The notes: generated by a model not told the origin, from the sequence alone. A stretch of DNA of 64,000 bases from Malania oleifera (GCF_029873635.1 NC_080418.1:10740062-10804061); one strand, 5' to 3'; counted from the first letter of the stretch, positions 33,106-46,163 are shown. Made by a program: numbers and translations.

Positions 33106-35614
33106 ACCATATCTATGCAGCGAATATACAAATCATACAACCATATATACTAAACAATATCAGAATTCAGTACCTTCAAACCATAGCCATATACAATAAC
33201 TCCCTCCAGTATCATCTACCCAAAAAAAATACAAAACCCTATCACAAACTTACCCTACAACCAGGGTAACCGAGTCAACTCTTTATCCGCGAGTCTGATC
33301 TGCTCCCTAGTTGGCTCACCCGAAAAGTGGTAAAGTAATGGGGTGAGACAACGCTCAATAAGTGGAAATATGCTATTACTAATGTGCGGCGATCGAGTTG
33401 TAAAACTATAATAATAGTATTTAAAACTGCATGATCTAGCAAATCTGTAAAACACATATATAGTAGCTTAAAATATTTGTATCGTCATAACTTTCTATCA
33501 TTTATACTGCTAATATCATACTACATACAACAAAAACTGTAAAACTGTGTACACATACATATACATAACTGTGCTATTTCCCTGGGACTTTGTATGTCAT
33601 GATTTGACCCCTCATTACAGGTTGTGCGGCCCATAGGTGGGGCTTAATTCTGGTTGGCCCTCCAAGTAAGTCATCATACTCTACACTACCTCAACTCGGC
33701 CAAACTGTTTCCACTCCTAAGCTCGGGATTGGCTACTACCTCATCAAACTGGTCCCCTCAACCCAGTAAACTGAGGAGTTGCATCCTCTCCGAGCATAGT
33801 TTGACGGTACCCACACACTATCTGAGATATGTGATTGCACTCTATTTTGTATATAGCAACGGTACCGTATTCTATAACTATATCTGTCCATAATCTTTCC
33901 ACAGGGATCTGATACTATATACATATATATTGTACTCTTTTTACTGCTTTCATTATGTTTCCAAAATAACCATAACACAATTAATCTGAACTGTAAATAC
34001 TGTAATATCTATAGCATCTTGATGCTATAACTATATAATTTGCCTATACTTTCTATCTGTATAATCTGTCTGTATACTTTGAGTGTTATGGCATTTAGAA
34101 AAACATAACATTCTGTAAATACTACTTATACTGATCTGAATAAATATTTGTGTACACACACACACACGCATATATATATATATATATATATATATCTGTG
34201 AAACTATCTGAATAAAAATTGTATATGTACTTATATCTGTCTGTATAATATCGGTGAATATCCGGTTATATCTATATATTCTGTATAACATCATATATTG
34301 GAAAAACTGTATAAAATTCCACATTAACTAATATCTACTCAGACCACACATACTTTAGAATCTCATATTCTGTAAAAGCTACCAAATAATTGGTATACAT
34401 GCACATATGTAAAATTCCTATTAATATAATCAAATCTCCTAGCATAGCATATTTCCCTTACTTAGTTTCTGAAAAACCCTCACTAAACTCTGGCTCTTCA
34501 CCCACAGGGTTCTCCACTCAACACCCTAAAAACGACATCCCCTATAACAAAACATCAGTATTTTCCTGCATACAACATTTCTTATAATTGCAGGGAAAGC
34601 ATATTCTGAATAAAACACCTTATCCTAAATTTAGGATGAATTTCAAACCACTTCCACCAATGATCAACTCCAACAGTCTTGCAGAAAACTTCACTAGGAG
34701 CGTCGTGGTGGCCTCGAATTTTCGATCCGGTGAGAAACGGGGCCAAAATCGAATAGAGAAGGAGGGAGAGGCTTTCTCCTGAGTGCACACATGTTTCCGA
34801 ACCAGGACTTAATAAGGAAAATCTCACTTAATGATGATGTACATTGATTTAGTTTGGCCGACCAGCCAGTTAAGTCGAGTCTTCAGATTGCACAACCCAG
34901 TCATGGGGGTAAACATAATTTACGATCAACAGGCCTAAGGGTGATTTTTACAGTATATGTATATATGTATATATTTAATTATGTACACAGAGTTATTGAT
35001 GATTTGAAGGTAAAGTATATGTTTATATAAATAAGGTCATTCTTGTGCCTAAATGATGATCTAAAGGAAACATATAAGGAAAAGTATATATATGTATATA
35101 ATTAAATATTATAGTTACAATTTTTAAAGTTAAAAGTTTAATTTAACAGTTACAGTATATGGTTAGAAAATTTTACTGTTGTAGTTGATAGTAAAATTTT
35201 TTATGCAGAAATTTTTAAATTTACATTTTTTTCAAAAGCATATTTTTTGAAGTTATAATATTAAATATTAATTTACAAAGTTATGAAAACTCATTTTGGC
35301 CACACAATAATCTTATTTACTTATTGAGCGTCGTCTCACCCTAATCATATTTTACATTTCAGATAACTCTGAAGGGCATATCGAAAATCAGGCATAACAA
35401 GCATGCGGGTGGAAATAGAAAAAAAAAAGTTTGATTATAAATATTAGTATGATGTTAAATGATTATGTTTATGCAATTTTTGCGCTTTTGGAATAAATGA
35501 TTGTAATACGATTAGTTAACGCTTTGGTTTTAATAATAATTGAGTTTATTTACTTCCGCTGTAAATCAATGGTAAAAATAAATATCCCAGATCCTTCGGG
35601 GTTGGGGTATTACA
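31829..35614 (+). repeat. 5' LTR of plus-strand gypsy
   Basis: About 2.05 kb without the nested LTR at 33044-34772. Relative to the 3' LTR it lacks about 245 bp (the equivalent of about 42870-43115), including the TATA box CTATAAATAAG. It keeps a TTTTTTCAG acceptor (ending 32480), a GAGGTAAGT donor (GT 32520), CGGTACCGT near 32971, TTATTGAG...TCTCACCC at 35331 and an acceptor ending 35362. Confidence 0.85.
33044..34772 (-). repeat. Truncated inverted LTR, CGTCGACGA family
   Basis: Its left edge TGTAACGTCC is the complement of an LTR end, placed after GGTAGTG, which is continuous with GGATTTCTCC in the intact 3' LTR. On the minus strand it carries the family parts: a donor near 34616, acceptor (TAG at 34526-34528), 64-nt exon-like block 34462-34525, second donor at 34460-34461, GGTACC near 33861, and the TCTCACC block at 33336-33361. 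The right end stops inside the leader (AGCCTCTCCCTCC), so the palindrome array, TATA and LTR start are missing and there is no right target duplication. Confidence 0.75.
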
Positions 35615-35616
35615 TT

Positions 35617-35632
35617 TGGTACAAGAACAATA
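35617..35632 (+). other. Primer-binding-like site, gypsy
   Basis: TGGTACAAGAACAATA two bases after the 5' LTR, a degenerate version of the TGGTATCAGAGC initiator-Met tRNA complement. Confidence 0.5.
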
Positions 35633-38600
35633 GGTTATAGGTTCTATAGACTTTAGGAAATAATTTTACTAAAGCATAGACATAAACCATGATGTGGGTA
35701 AGATCGAGTAAACTAGGATATTTTTCTTTTGCCTATAACATTGATTAAACTTTAAAGATAAGGTTATGATTAAAATAACTCTAGTCCTTTCCCTCAGAAT
35801 GGACCCGAAGAACAATAACGTGAGTGTTAAAGGAAACAAAAATGATATGAGGACTTGCAATAAAGAAGACATCAATGCTACTACGGTGTTGCGTGATATG
35901 ACACAAGTCATGGCGGAATTTCTGCGGAACTCCAAGGAACGAAATTGTCCACCAACCCATCAAGGTTGTACGGTTGAACAGTTCAATCGAATGCACCCTC
36001 CAACTTTTGAGGGAAAAATTGATCCAATTGTTGCAGAAGATTGGATGCAAGTAATGGAAGAAATACTACAAGTCCTTCATTGCACGGACGAACAAAAGGT
36101 ATTATATTCTGCCTATAAAATGACTGGTGAGGCCAAATGCTGGTGGAACTCGAAATAGTTACTCTTAGAGGAAGGACCAAATCCAACAATCCTTACGTGG
36201 GAGGATTTTAAGGAAGTCTTCTTTGAACGATTTTTCCCCAAAACCACCAGAGATGCTAAGGCCAAGGAGTTTTTGGAGTTAAAACAGGGAAATATGAACG
36301 TACAACAATATGCGGTAAAATTTATTGAATTATCTCAGTTTGCATCATATTTGGTTCCGAATGAATCAAAGAAAGCTCGAAAATTTGAAGAAGGCTTAAA
36401 CTTAATGATTTATGAAATGGTAGTAATATTCAAGGTCGAAGACTTCTCCAAATTGGTAAACAAAGCAATAAAAGCAGAAGAAAGTCTACAAAGGAGTGCA
36501 GAAATATCCGACCAGAGAAAGAAGCTCATGCCACAAGGGTTTCTCGCTAGTAGAAATCAGGGACCTTGGAAAAGGAGCAACAATAATAACAACAACAATA
36601 ATGTGGGGCAAGGACAAACAGTGAGAAATCCAAATAATGCACAAAGCACCCATTGTCCAAAATGCAACAAAATACATAGGGGTGAGTGTTGGGCCGGATT
36701 AGGGGTCTATTATCGGTGCAGTACCTGGTCACATGCAATGAGAATGCCCATAAAACAACTCCTACAACCCAAATCAACAAAGAGGAGGCAACCAGACACC
36801 TCGAAACAATAATCAACAGAACACCGCTCATGCGCGTGTCTATGCCCTCACTCCAGGATATGCAAAAAATACTAATGATATGGTTACATGTATTATTCCA
36901 ATATTCTCCAAGAAAGCAGTAGTATTATTTGATTCTGAAGCCACACACTCCTTTATATCTACATCTTATGTTAAAATATGTGGGGTAGAGACTCGGCCAT
37001 TAGAAACTGAGTTTTCTGTGGTTACACCAACGGGAACCTCGGTAGTATGTAGAAAAATACTTAAAAGTTACCCAATTTGTGTTGAGGAAAGAATACTACC
37101 GGCTAACTTTGTAGTATTTAGCATGCATGGGTTTGACGTAATTCTTGGGATGGATTAACTAGATTCTAGCTATGCTAATATAAATTGCTATAATAAGGAG
37201 GTGATGTTTAGACCTCCTAGAGAGCAAGAATACAAGTTCAATGGAACTCGTGTATGCCCTTCACCATAAATATTGTCGGCTATCCAGGCAAAAAGATTAC
37301 TTTTGAATGGATGTCAAGGGTACCTAGCATGCGTGGTGGAGGCACCAAGGGAAATATTAAAGCTTGAGGATATCCCAATAGTAAGGAAATTCTCGGATGT
37401 ATTCCCTGAGGATTTACCTAGGCTACCTCCTGACCATGAAATCAAGTTTGTTATTGACCTACTACCAGGGACGACACTGATATCCAAAGCTTCATACAGA
37501 ATGACACCGGGAGAATTGAAAGAACCGAAGGAACAATTACAAGAGTTGCTGGACAAATGATTCATTAGACCCAACGTGTCACAATAGGGAGCACTAGTAC
37601 TGTTCGTTAAAAAGAAAGATGGATCGATGAGAATGTGTATTGATTATCAGGAAATAAATAAAGTAACAATTAAGAATAAGTATCCAATATCTCTCATAGA
37701 TGACTTGTTTGATCAACTCCAAAGAAAACAAGTATTCTCTAAAATTGACCTCCGATCGGGGTACTATCAAGTGAAAATCAAGTCAAAAGATGTTCAAAAG
37801 ATTGCATTCTGAACGAGATATGGTCACTATGAATTCTTAGTCATGCCATTCGGACTGATCAATGCTCCTGCTACATATATGGACCTTATGAACAGAGTCT
37901 TTCGTGAATATCTAGATCAATTTGTGGTGGTATTCATTGATGATATTTTGATTTATTCAAAAAGCCCCCAAGAACATGAAAACCATTTGAGGCTAGTACT
38001 CAAAGTACTAAGAGAAAAAAAAAACTCTATGCCAAACTTAAGAAATGTGAGTTCTGGCTAGAAAGAGTTGCATTCTTAGGGCACGTGATATCTAAGGATG
38101 GTATTTCTGTGGACCCAAGTAAAATAGAGGCAGTAATGGATTGGGCAAGACCGAAAAATATTCATGAGATCAGGAGTTTCTTAGGTTTGGCAAGATATTA
38201 TCGTCGATTTGTGGAAGGGTTCTCTAAAATATCTAGTCCTATGACGAGGTTGACGAGAAAGAATGCGAAGTATGAGTAGACTAATGAATGTGAGCAAAGC
38301 TTTCAAGAATTAAAGCAACGACTCATCACTGCCCCCGTGCTAACAATTCCATTAGAAGAAGATGGCTTTGTGATTTACAGTGATGCATTTCGAAAAGGGC
38401 TCGGGTGTGTATTAATGCAACAGGGGAAGGTCATTACATATGCTTCTCGACAACTCAAGGAGTACGAGAAGAATTATCTAACACACGATTTAGAATTGGT
38501 AGCTGTGGTATTCGCACTAAAGATCTGGAGACACTATCTATATGGTAAAAGGTGTGAGATTTTTACAGACTATAAAAGTCTCAAATACTTCTTCACGCAA

Positions 38601-39970
38601 AAGGAATTAAACATGACACATAGAAGATGCTTAGAATTAATCAAAGATTATGATTGCACCATCAACTATCACTCGAGAAAAGCCAACATGGTAGCAGATG
38701 CATTAAGTTGAAAGTCAATGAACGCGTCAGTATCGGCAATGGTGACTCAACATCAAATCATGATGGACCTGAAAAGATTTGGTGTGGGAATAGTGGATGG
38801 AAATCATCAAGCTCTCATTGCTAATATGGTAATCCAATATACCTTACTAGAAAAGATTAAGGTTGCACAAATGGAAGATGCAGAGCTAGTGAAGATTATG
38901 GGTAAGGTACAGAGTGGACTGAAGGGATACTTTAACATCTCCAACGATGGAGTTTTAAGATTCCAAACTAGATTGTGTGTGCCCAATGACAAAGATATCA
39001 AAAGAACAATCTTGGAAGAATCTCATTGATCTCTTTATACAGTGCATCCAAGAAGCACGAAGATGTATCGGGACTTGAGAAAGTCCTTTTGGTGGAATAA
39101 CATGAAAAAAGAGATTGCACAATTCGTGGAACAGTGTCTTACTTGTCAGCAAGTAAAGGCTGAACATCAGAGACCAGCAGGACCACTACAACCACTCCAC
39201 ATTCTCGAGTAGAAATGGGAACACATCTTCATAGATTTTGTAATTGGGCTACCTCCAGCACTCCATGGACAGAACACCATTTGGGTGGTTGTTGATCGTC
39301 TAACGAAGATCGCTCACTTTATTCCGATCAAAGTTAACTACTCTATGACCAAACTTGCAGAGTTGTATGTTCAAGTGATAGTTAGACTACATGGCATGCC
39401 CGTGTCTTTCTTATCAGATCGAGATCCCCGATTCACATCACAAGTCTGGAAGAGTTTGCAAAGAGCCTTGGGATCACAACTTACTTTCAGCACGACATTT
39501 CATCCTCAAACCGATGGACAATCGGAGAGAACCATTCAGATATTGGAAGATATGTTGAGAGCTTGTGTATTGGGTTCTACAGTTAGTTGAGTTCACCTAT
39601 AACAATAGTTATTAGTCTACCATAGAGATGGCACCGTATGAAGCGTTATATGGTCGAAAGTGCCGATCCCCATTATATTGGGATGAGGTTGGCGAACAAC
39701 GACTTTTAGGTCCCGAGATTATTCAAACGACCTCTGAGAAAATTAAGCTCATCTAGAAAAAAATAAAAACCGCTCAAAGTCGGCAAATGAGCTATGTGAA
39801 TATCCATTAGCGTGAGTTGGAGTTTGAAGTGGGGGATAATATATTTTTAAAAGTCATTCCAATGAAATAATCATGAGGTTTAGGAAAAATGGACAAACTA
39901 AGCCTTAGGTATATTGGACCATTCGAGGTATTGGAGAAGATTGATCCAGTTGCTTACAAAATTGCCCTAC

Positions 39971-41897
39971 TGTTAACTTTACCGTGATCCCAAGAGGGGG
40001 GTGAATTGGTATTTTTAAACTTTAATCCCTGGGTTAATCTCCTAACACCAGTATATTCACAACCCTATGGTCAATCTAGTGCAAGTAAAGTAAATATATA
40101 CCAAAATGTAAATAAAGCAATTTAATCAATCACACAAGCACCAGAAAGCAATAAAGAAAGGGTGACACGTAGAGATGTTATCGAGGTTCGGCCAATTGCT
40201 TACGTCCCCGCCTTGGCTAACAAGCACAAGGATTACCACTATAACTTGCTCACTTAAATGGGTGGAGCGGCGCCTATACAAACCTGGTCAATTAGCACAG
40301 GGCTGACCTCAACCTTTACAACAATCCTTACCGGGCTAGATTACCGTCCCCTCAGGCCACGCCTGGAAACACTTAGATTTTACAATCAAATGGTACAATG
40401 AAATAGTGCTTTCACGTAAAGCATATTTGTACCCAAATGATAAGCTCAATCAAATGCGCATCAATAGCATGAATATAGTGTAAGCTCAGTGATGCAAGAT
40501 GTGTTCTACCAACACTCAACATAGTATAGTCAATATGAAGCTCAAGAGTGTTTGATGCAATACAATCAGTATGATGCTCAAGAATAATCAACACAAGCAA
40601 TGACATGGAATCTAAACAGAAAATTTCAATCAACACATAAATATTCCAAGTATACTAGATAGATAATCAAACTAGTTTCAAAATGATTTTCTTAAATGAA
40701 ATAAGAACAGAGCTAGTTTGAAAGGCTTGTTTGCTTGTTTGAAAAATTCTTTGCACACCAAAAACGAAGCTCTTGGACACTTGCAATGAAATGCAAATAT
40801 CCTAAGCTTTCTTGGTTTAATCCCACACAAGATTTATAATAAGCAAATCTGCGGGACAAACCTGAGCTATGCTCCCAAAAATTAAATATCAAGTAAACAC
40901 AACAAAGGGAGGATTAGCTCTAAGCAACAATCAAACAAACATGAATGAAACTCTTATAATCTCGGATTTTATCAAGAGGATGCAAGTTTGAGAGTATTAG
41001 GGCAAAAAATGGATTTTTAGGAGAAAGAGAATTTTTTGTTAATCACTTTGCTAATCATTCCCTAATCATGCAAATGAAGGCCTATTTATAGGCAGGTAAA
41101 AAATTATAACCATTTGGGACACAATGGGAATAATTAAGAAAGTCCCAAATGATTAAAATTCACTTAGCCCGTATTAACCCAGTTTTACCGCGGTTAAATT
41201 AATTTTAACCATTCAAGGTTCGGGTGGCTGAACCTTGGTTCGGTCGCCCGTATAAAGGTTCGGCAACCCGAATCAAAGTCAGTAGCAAAGCTACATAACT
41301 TCGGGTGCCTGGTCCTGGGTTCGTGTGCCTGAACGCATATGTTCGGTCGCCCGGGGCTCTTTTGAACTAAAAGGCTCGGTCACCCAAGTTGGTGGGATGT
41401 CCCTTTCGAAGGGTTCAGGCGCCTGAGGAAGATATGCTCATTTTTGGTTCGGACATCCGAGGACAGGTCAACTTGTTGACCTTCAAGCTTCGGGCGCCCG
41501 AGGAGTTTTGTACTCCAAAGGTTCGGTCGCCCGACTCCTCTTAGCTTGCTTAGATATGATCAATTTTAGCACAGTTGTTTCACACTCATATTTTATGCAA
41601 TGTGTGTGTGAGTGTTGGAGCCTAGGATCTTGCTAAGGTCTGGTTGAGCTTACAATATATCTTATGCGCATGATGTGCAAGTGATAAGCATACATCCACA
41701 TGCCTAAGTTACTATTACAGACCCTCATTATTACAGACCGATATGAATTACAATACAAATTACAAAACTTCACGGTCTTCTTGTTTCCTCAAGTGTCCTC
41801 CCTTGGGATATTAATTTAAACCTCCACAAGCACTTGACAAACATCAAATATCAGTATTTGTCATTATCAAAATCGGGCGGGACCTATAAGGTCAACA
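39971..41897 (-). repeat. TG...CA element, probable copia-like solo LTR, with GC palindrome array
   Basis: Splits the gypsy codons for PPALSR. Ends are TGTTAACTTTACC and ATAAGGTCAACA, flanked by CCTAC and ACTAC (one mismatch from a 5-bp duplication). The GGGGGGTGAATTGG block near the left edge is shared with 29906-31650. On the minus strand the order is LTR start, GC palindrome array (41219-41535), TATA (CTATAAATAGG, complement at 41081-41091), then transcribed part. No coding. A non-autonomous element with TIR-like ends is the alternative. Confidence 0.6.
41219..41535 (-). promoter_or_regulatory. GC palindrome array upstream of TATA
   Basis: Eleven degenerate copies of TTCGGGCGCCCGAA, including a perfect TCGGGCGCCCGA near 41489-41500. 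Others read TTCGGTCGCCCG, TTCGGCAACCCGAA, TTCAGGCGCCTGAG. Spacing is about 20-40 bp. On the minus strand the array lies upstream of CTATAAATAGG, like the CGTCGACGA arrays, but the motif is unrelated. Confidence 0.65.
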
Positions 41898-42259
41898 ACT
41901 ACCTCCTGCACTATCGAGAATTCATGATGTATTCCATGTCTCAATGTTAAAGAAGTATGTTTCAGACCTTTCTCATGGGATAAGTTATAAGTCGTTAAAA
42001 GTTAGTGACACTCTATCATATGAAGAAGTACCAATCTAGATTTTAGACAAGAAGGATCAGGAGTTACGCACAAAGAAGATTTCACTGGTAAAAGTGTTCT
42101 GGCACAACCATGACATCGAGGAAGCATCATGAGAACTAGAAGCAAAAATACACTAGAAATACCCACATCTTTTTTACGATAGCGAGATTAGATAAAAGCA
42201 CAACATTATACAAGGTACTCATTTTAATTTTAGTAAATTTCGATGATGAAGTTTTTATA

Positions 42260-42271
42260 AGGAGGGGAGGA
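42260..42271 (+). other. Gypsy polypurine tract
   Basis: AGGAGGGGAGGA directly before the 3' LTR start TGTAATAAC at 42272. Confidence 0.85.
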
Positions 42272-44552
42272 TGTAATAACAAAAAAAAAAAAAAAGAATA
42301 ATAATAATGGTCATTTAGTTAATATCAAAACGAAAGTGTTTCTCTGTTAGGATCCTTGATTCTATGTTTGATGTCTAAGAAAGACTTTATCTAAGTGAGT
42401 GTTCAGAGACCATTGCGGCTCAGTCGCTCACTGAAGGTCGGCCTAGTCAAAATGAAATTTCAGAAAATAAACAGGGTAGACACTGTTTGTATACGTAAAT
42501 AAGAACATATACATAAAATAATATTTTGACTGACATAATTTGTATAAATATATGATAAAATAATAATAATATAGGTATCCTATGCGGGGACCACAAGACC
42601 GTGTGGGGCTCACATGAGTCCCGAAGTCATGTGGGGTTTCACATGAGTCTCGAAACTGTGTAAGACTCATAAAACCGTATGAGAATTATTAGAGTTACGT
42701 AGGACCCACTTGGATCTCAAAGTTGTGTGGGATCCACATGAGTTTTCGAAATTCGAAATTAATTATTTTTCAAAAAAGAAAATACTAAAACATAACTTAA
42801 AAATAATAACAATGATAATAATAATGATTTATAAAATAAAAAATTAATTAATTAAATTAAATTAATTAAATGGGAGTATCGTCAAGCACTCCCATTTCCC
42901 CCATATGATCCCCATCATCATCTCATACTTAGCTCATACCTAACCCATCTCATGCTCATTATTTAATTTTAAAAAAAATTATAATTTCACCTCTCTCCCC
43001 ACACTATTACAAATTCCATTTTCTTCCTCAAAATTTTTCTATAAATAAGAAACTCTCAACCTTCATTTTTCACAAAAAAATTTCAAAGGAAGAGAATGAT
43101 TAGTGAGTGAAAGAATTAGTGGTGGAGTAAACATTTTTGTTAATTAAATTCTCACTCACCCAGTATTTCTAATCTCATTTGTTTAGAAATGTTCATTGTG
43201 TTCGTAGCGTAAGGTAAAGGAAAGAGGTAAGTAAATTTGATTATGTTATATTTTTATTTAAAATTTATACTCGAGTTTACTTGTAAGTAAATTTCGATTA
43301 TGTTAGTTAGTTTCATAAAATTCTCCAGAGTTTATTTTTACGAATATTTAATTATACTAATTTTATCCTTAATATACTTATATTTATTTTTGAGTTAAGA
43401 AATGTTTTAAACCCCTCGGATATTTTACATCATTAATTTCTATTGAAGAAAATATTTTTTACATGAAAATTGTGTGGCATGGGTTTATTTATACGTTGCA
43501 CATTTCACGAAAATATGAGTAAAGATCACATGAGTTGATTTTTTTACGTTGCGTATTTTACAAAAATATGAATAAAAATATTTTTAAAACCTCTTATGAC
43601 TCAGACGATACAAAAAATTACGAATGCTCGGTACTGTAACTTAAAGTTTAAAAGGATCAGAGTACACACACACTGTTTACAGAGTGATTACGTATGGTAG
43701 TGGATTTCTCCTGAGTGCACACCTGGTTCCGAATCAAGACTTAATAAGGAAAATCTCACTTAATGATGATATATGTTGATTTAATTTGGCCGGCTAGCTA
43801 GTTAAGTCCAATCTTCAGACTGCACAATCCAGTAATGGGGGTAAACATGACTTATGATCAATAGGCTTAAGGGTGATTTTTATAGTATATGTATATACAT
43901 ATTTAATTACGTGCACAGAGTTATTGATGATTTGAAGGTAAAATATACGTTTATATGAACAAGGCCATTCTTGTGCCTGAATGATGATATAAAGGAAACT
44001 TATAAGGAAAAATATATATATATGTATATAATTAAGTATTATAGTTACAATTTTTAAAGTTAAAAGTTTAATTTAACAGTTATAGTATATGGTTATAAAA
44101 TTTTACTGCTGTAATTGATAGTAAAAGTTTTTATGCAAAAATTTTTAAATTTACATTTATTTTGAAAGCATTTTTTTGAAGTTATAATATCAAATATTAT
44201 TTTACAAAATTATGAAAGTTCATTCTGGTCACACAATAATTTTATTTACTTACTGAGTGTCGTCTCACCCTAATCATATTTTACATTTCAGATAACTCTG
44301 AAGGGCATATCGGAAATCAGATATAACAAACACACGGGTGGGATTTGGAAAAAAAATAAAAGAAAGTTTGATTAGAAATATTTGTATGATGTCAAATGAT
44401 TATGTTTGTGTGATTTTTCCGCTTTTAGAATTAATGATTGTAATACGATTAATTAGCGCTCTGGTTTTAATAATAATCGAGTTTATTTACTTTCGCTGTA
44501 AATCAATAGTAAAAAGTAAATATCATAGATTCTTCGGGATTAGGGTATTACA
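42272..44552 (+). repeat. 3' LTR of plus-strand gypsy
   Basis: 2,281 bp, TGTAATAAC to GGGTATTACA. It has the TATA box CTATAAATAAG at 43040-43050 that the 5' LTR lost, plus a GAGGTAAGT donor near 43226, CGGTACTGT near 43630, TTACTGAG...TCTCACCC at 44250-44270 and acceptor ATTTCAG ending 44291. Confidence 0.88.
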
Positions 44553-45021
44553 TAGACCGTTTAAACCTTTGTCCCATATTAAACAAATTTTAGTATAGTA
44601 TATTTTCATAAAAATCATTGTGTCTTTGAAAACTCATAAGTATAAGACTTATGATTTTGTGAAATCCTATATACTTTATGAACTAATATGCATATAAATT
44701 TGGCTCAATTCTTGCTCAATGAACTTGCGTGAAATAGTATTACAAGAGTTAGATCAAATATTACCTCAAACACTTTCCATTACATATGGTTTTACATTTG
44801 CTTCATCGGATGTGTTTGAGATCTCCCAAGTAAGTGTCCACTTTGATCTTTGTCTATTGAGTGTCCACTCGATCTTTGCAGCTAAACACGTGATCTATAT
44901 AATTTCGCCACTTGTACCTGTCAAAGCTTGGTATGCTAAAATTAATTTAACTTATAATCACTAATGAGTTATTATCATCAAAATACGATAATTATGATCA
45001 TGTAGCCACTAAGGCTAACAT
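44553..45021 (-). repeat. Truncated copia-like LTR, minus strand
   Basis: Aligns with 31185-31650: AAACCTTTGTCCC beside AAAACTTGTCCC, then a shared region ending GTAGCCACTAAGGCTAACA at 45021. It is cut on the left by the gypsy 3' LTR end. Divergence is visibly high (roughly two-thirds identity by eye). Confidence 0.55.
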
Positions 45022-46061
45022 AACCTTTTCTAGTAGTGAGACCAACAAAATCAAAATGGGAGATCACATTTAGGAGACCTTAGATGACATCTTTAAGTAA
45101 TGACTAAAATTAAATTAAAATAAAGAATCAAATTTGAAAGAACCCAAATATTTACTATATAACGGCAGACAAAATGGGGTGTCTTTAATTTTTATATTAT
45201 TTTATGTAAATATAATATTATTAATTTAGTTAGTATTTTAATTTTTTAATACAATATTGAAAGTATTTAATTAAAAAGTAAACTACAAGTTAATTAACAT
45301 AAACATTCATTAGTTTTTTAACTGTAAAATACTATTTTTCAAAATCTTAACTAAAACATTAATTAGAATACTTTAATTATACAATATTTGGAATGTTAGC
45401 TAAATAAAATTACATTTAGATGTCTATATATATATGGCAAGCCTTGCCTGCATTTGTGCTTTGCCATTAAGAATTCTGATTGATTGTTAGACTTGTTCAA
45501 TTGTGGATTTTGTTCAAACCATTTGTATATAGCTAATTTTATCAAATTGTTCACCTAAAGCCTTGAAACTTGGGACATGTAAGATTTGTTAGGACATAAA
45601 AGTTTATTTATATGCTCTTTCTTGATATTGAATTAGTTCTCCAACAAAACGTTATGACTAAAATTAAAATTGACATAGCAACTTGTATAAAGTTGTGTAC
45701 TTGTTGAGTTGCTTCTACTTTTGCGGCTCCAAGAATTGTATTTCTTCCTTGAGCCATAAAATACTATCCTACCGTCCTTGTGATTGACCAATGAAACCTT
45801 TTGCTAGCTTTTGCAATAGCATGACTAGTATTGCCTCTAGTTTTACAATGAGTAGTTAAGATTTAATGTTTTGATTATCCTTTATTATTTTTTGGAGGTG
45901 TTTAATATTTAATGTGTTAGATAATATATATATATATATATATATATATGTCTAGGGGTATTTTGATCTATGTACATATATTAGGTTTAGGTTTATTTCA
46001 TTATGTATTTATTCTCTCTTTGTATTAGAGCCCTGTATGATGGAATGAAGGCTGGCCTGCG

Positions 46062-46111
<50 letters not shown>

Positions 46112-46126
46112 CTCTCTCTCTCTCTC

Positions 46127-46163
<37 letters not shown>

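Larger units (their letters stand above)
35799..42195 (+). pseudogene. Gypsy gag-pol, decayed (Tekay/Del-like)
   Basis: Gag from ATG 35799 (MDPKNNN), with RMHPPTFEG and WEDFKEVFFERFFP. A CPKCNKIHRGEC knuckle lies near 36655. Protease VVLFDSEATHSFIS near 36920 has DSG changed to DSE. Reverse transcriptase: [27 protein letters not shown] and FIDD at 37933-37944. RNase [16 protein letters not shown]. Integrase: CLTCQQVK, IVDRLTK-like and [14 protein letters not shown]. The frame resumes after the nested element at 41898 with PPALSRIHDVFHVSMLKKYV and a short chromodomain-like tail ISLVKVFWHNHDIE; stop 42193-42195. Nonsense codons at 37585 (TAG), 37810 (TGA), 38277 (TAG), 38709 (TGA), 39027 (TGA) and 39210 (TAG) fit G:C-to-A:T changes of Trp or Arg codons. 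Confidence 0.9.
31829..44552 (+). mobile_element. Ty3/gypsy element (Tekay/Del-like), plus strand, non-functional
   Basis: Paired LTRs (31829-35614, 42272-44552) beginning TGTAATAAC and ending GGGTATTACA enclose a primer-binding-like site, gag-pol pseudogene and polypurine tract. Flanking bases are TATAT on the left and TAGAC on the right, so no target duplication. Two younger insertions sit inside: an inverted truncated LTR (33044-34772) and a TG...CA element (39971-41897). Pol order protease-RT-RNase H-integrase is gypsy. Confidence 0.88.

Noticed and set aside
35617-35632. tRNA gene fragment
   Set aside because: Only the tRNA-complementary primer site is present; no cloverleaf can be drawn around it.
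36273-36812. Cellular zinc-knuckle protein
   Set aside because: It is retroelement gag, continuous with gag upstream and protease downstream between paired LTRs.
41219-41535. CpG-island promoter of a host gene
   Set aside because: The GC-rich block is entirely within a TG...CA element and no host coding lies on either side.
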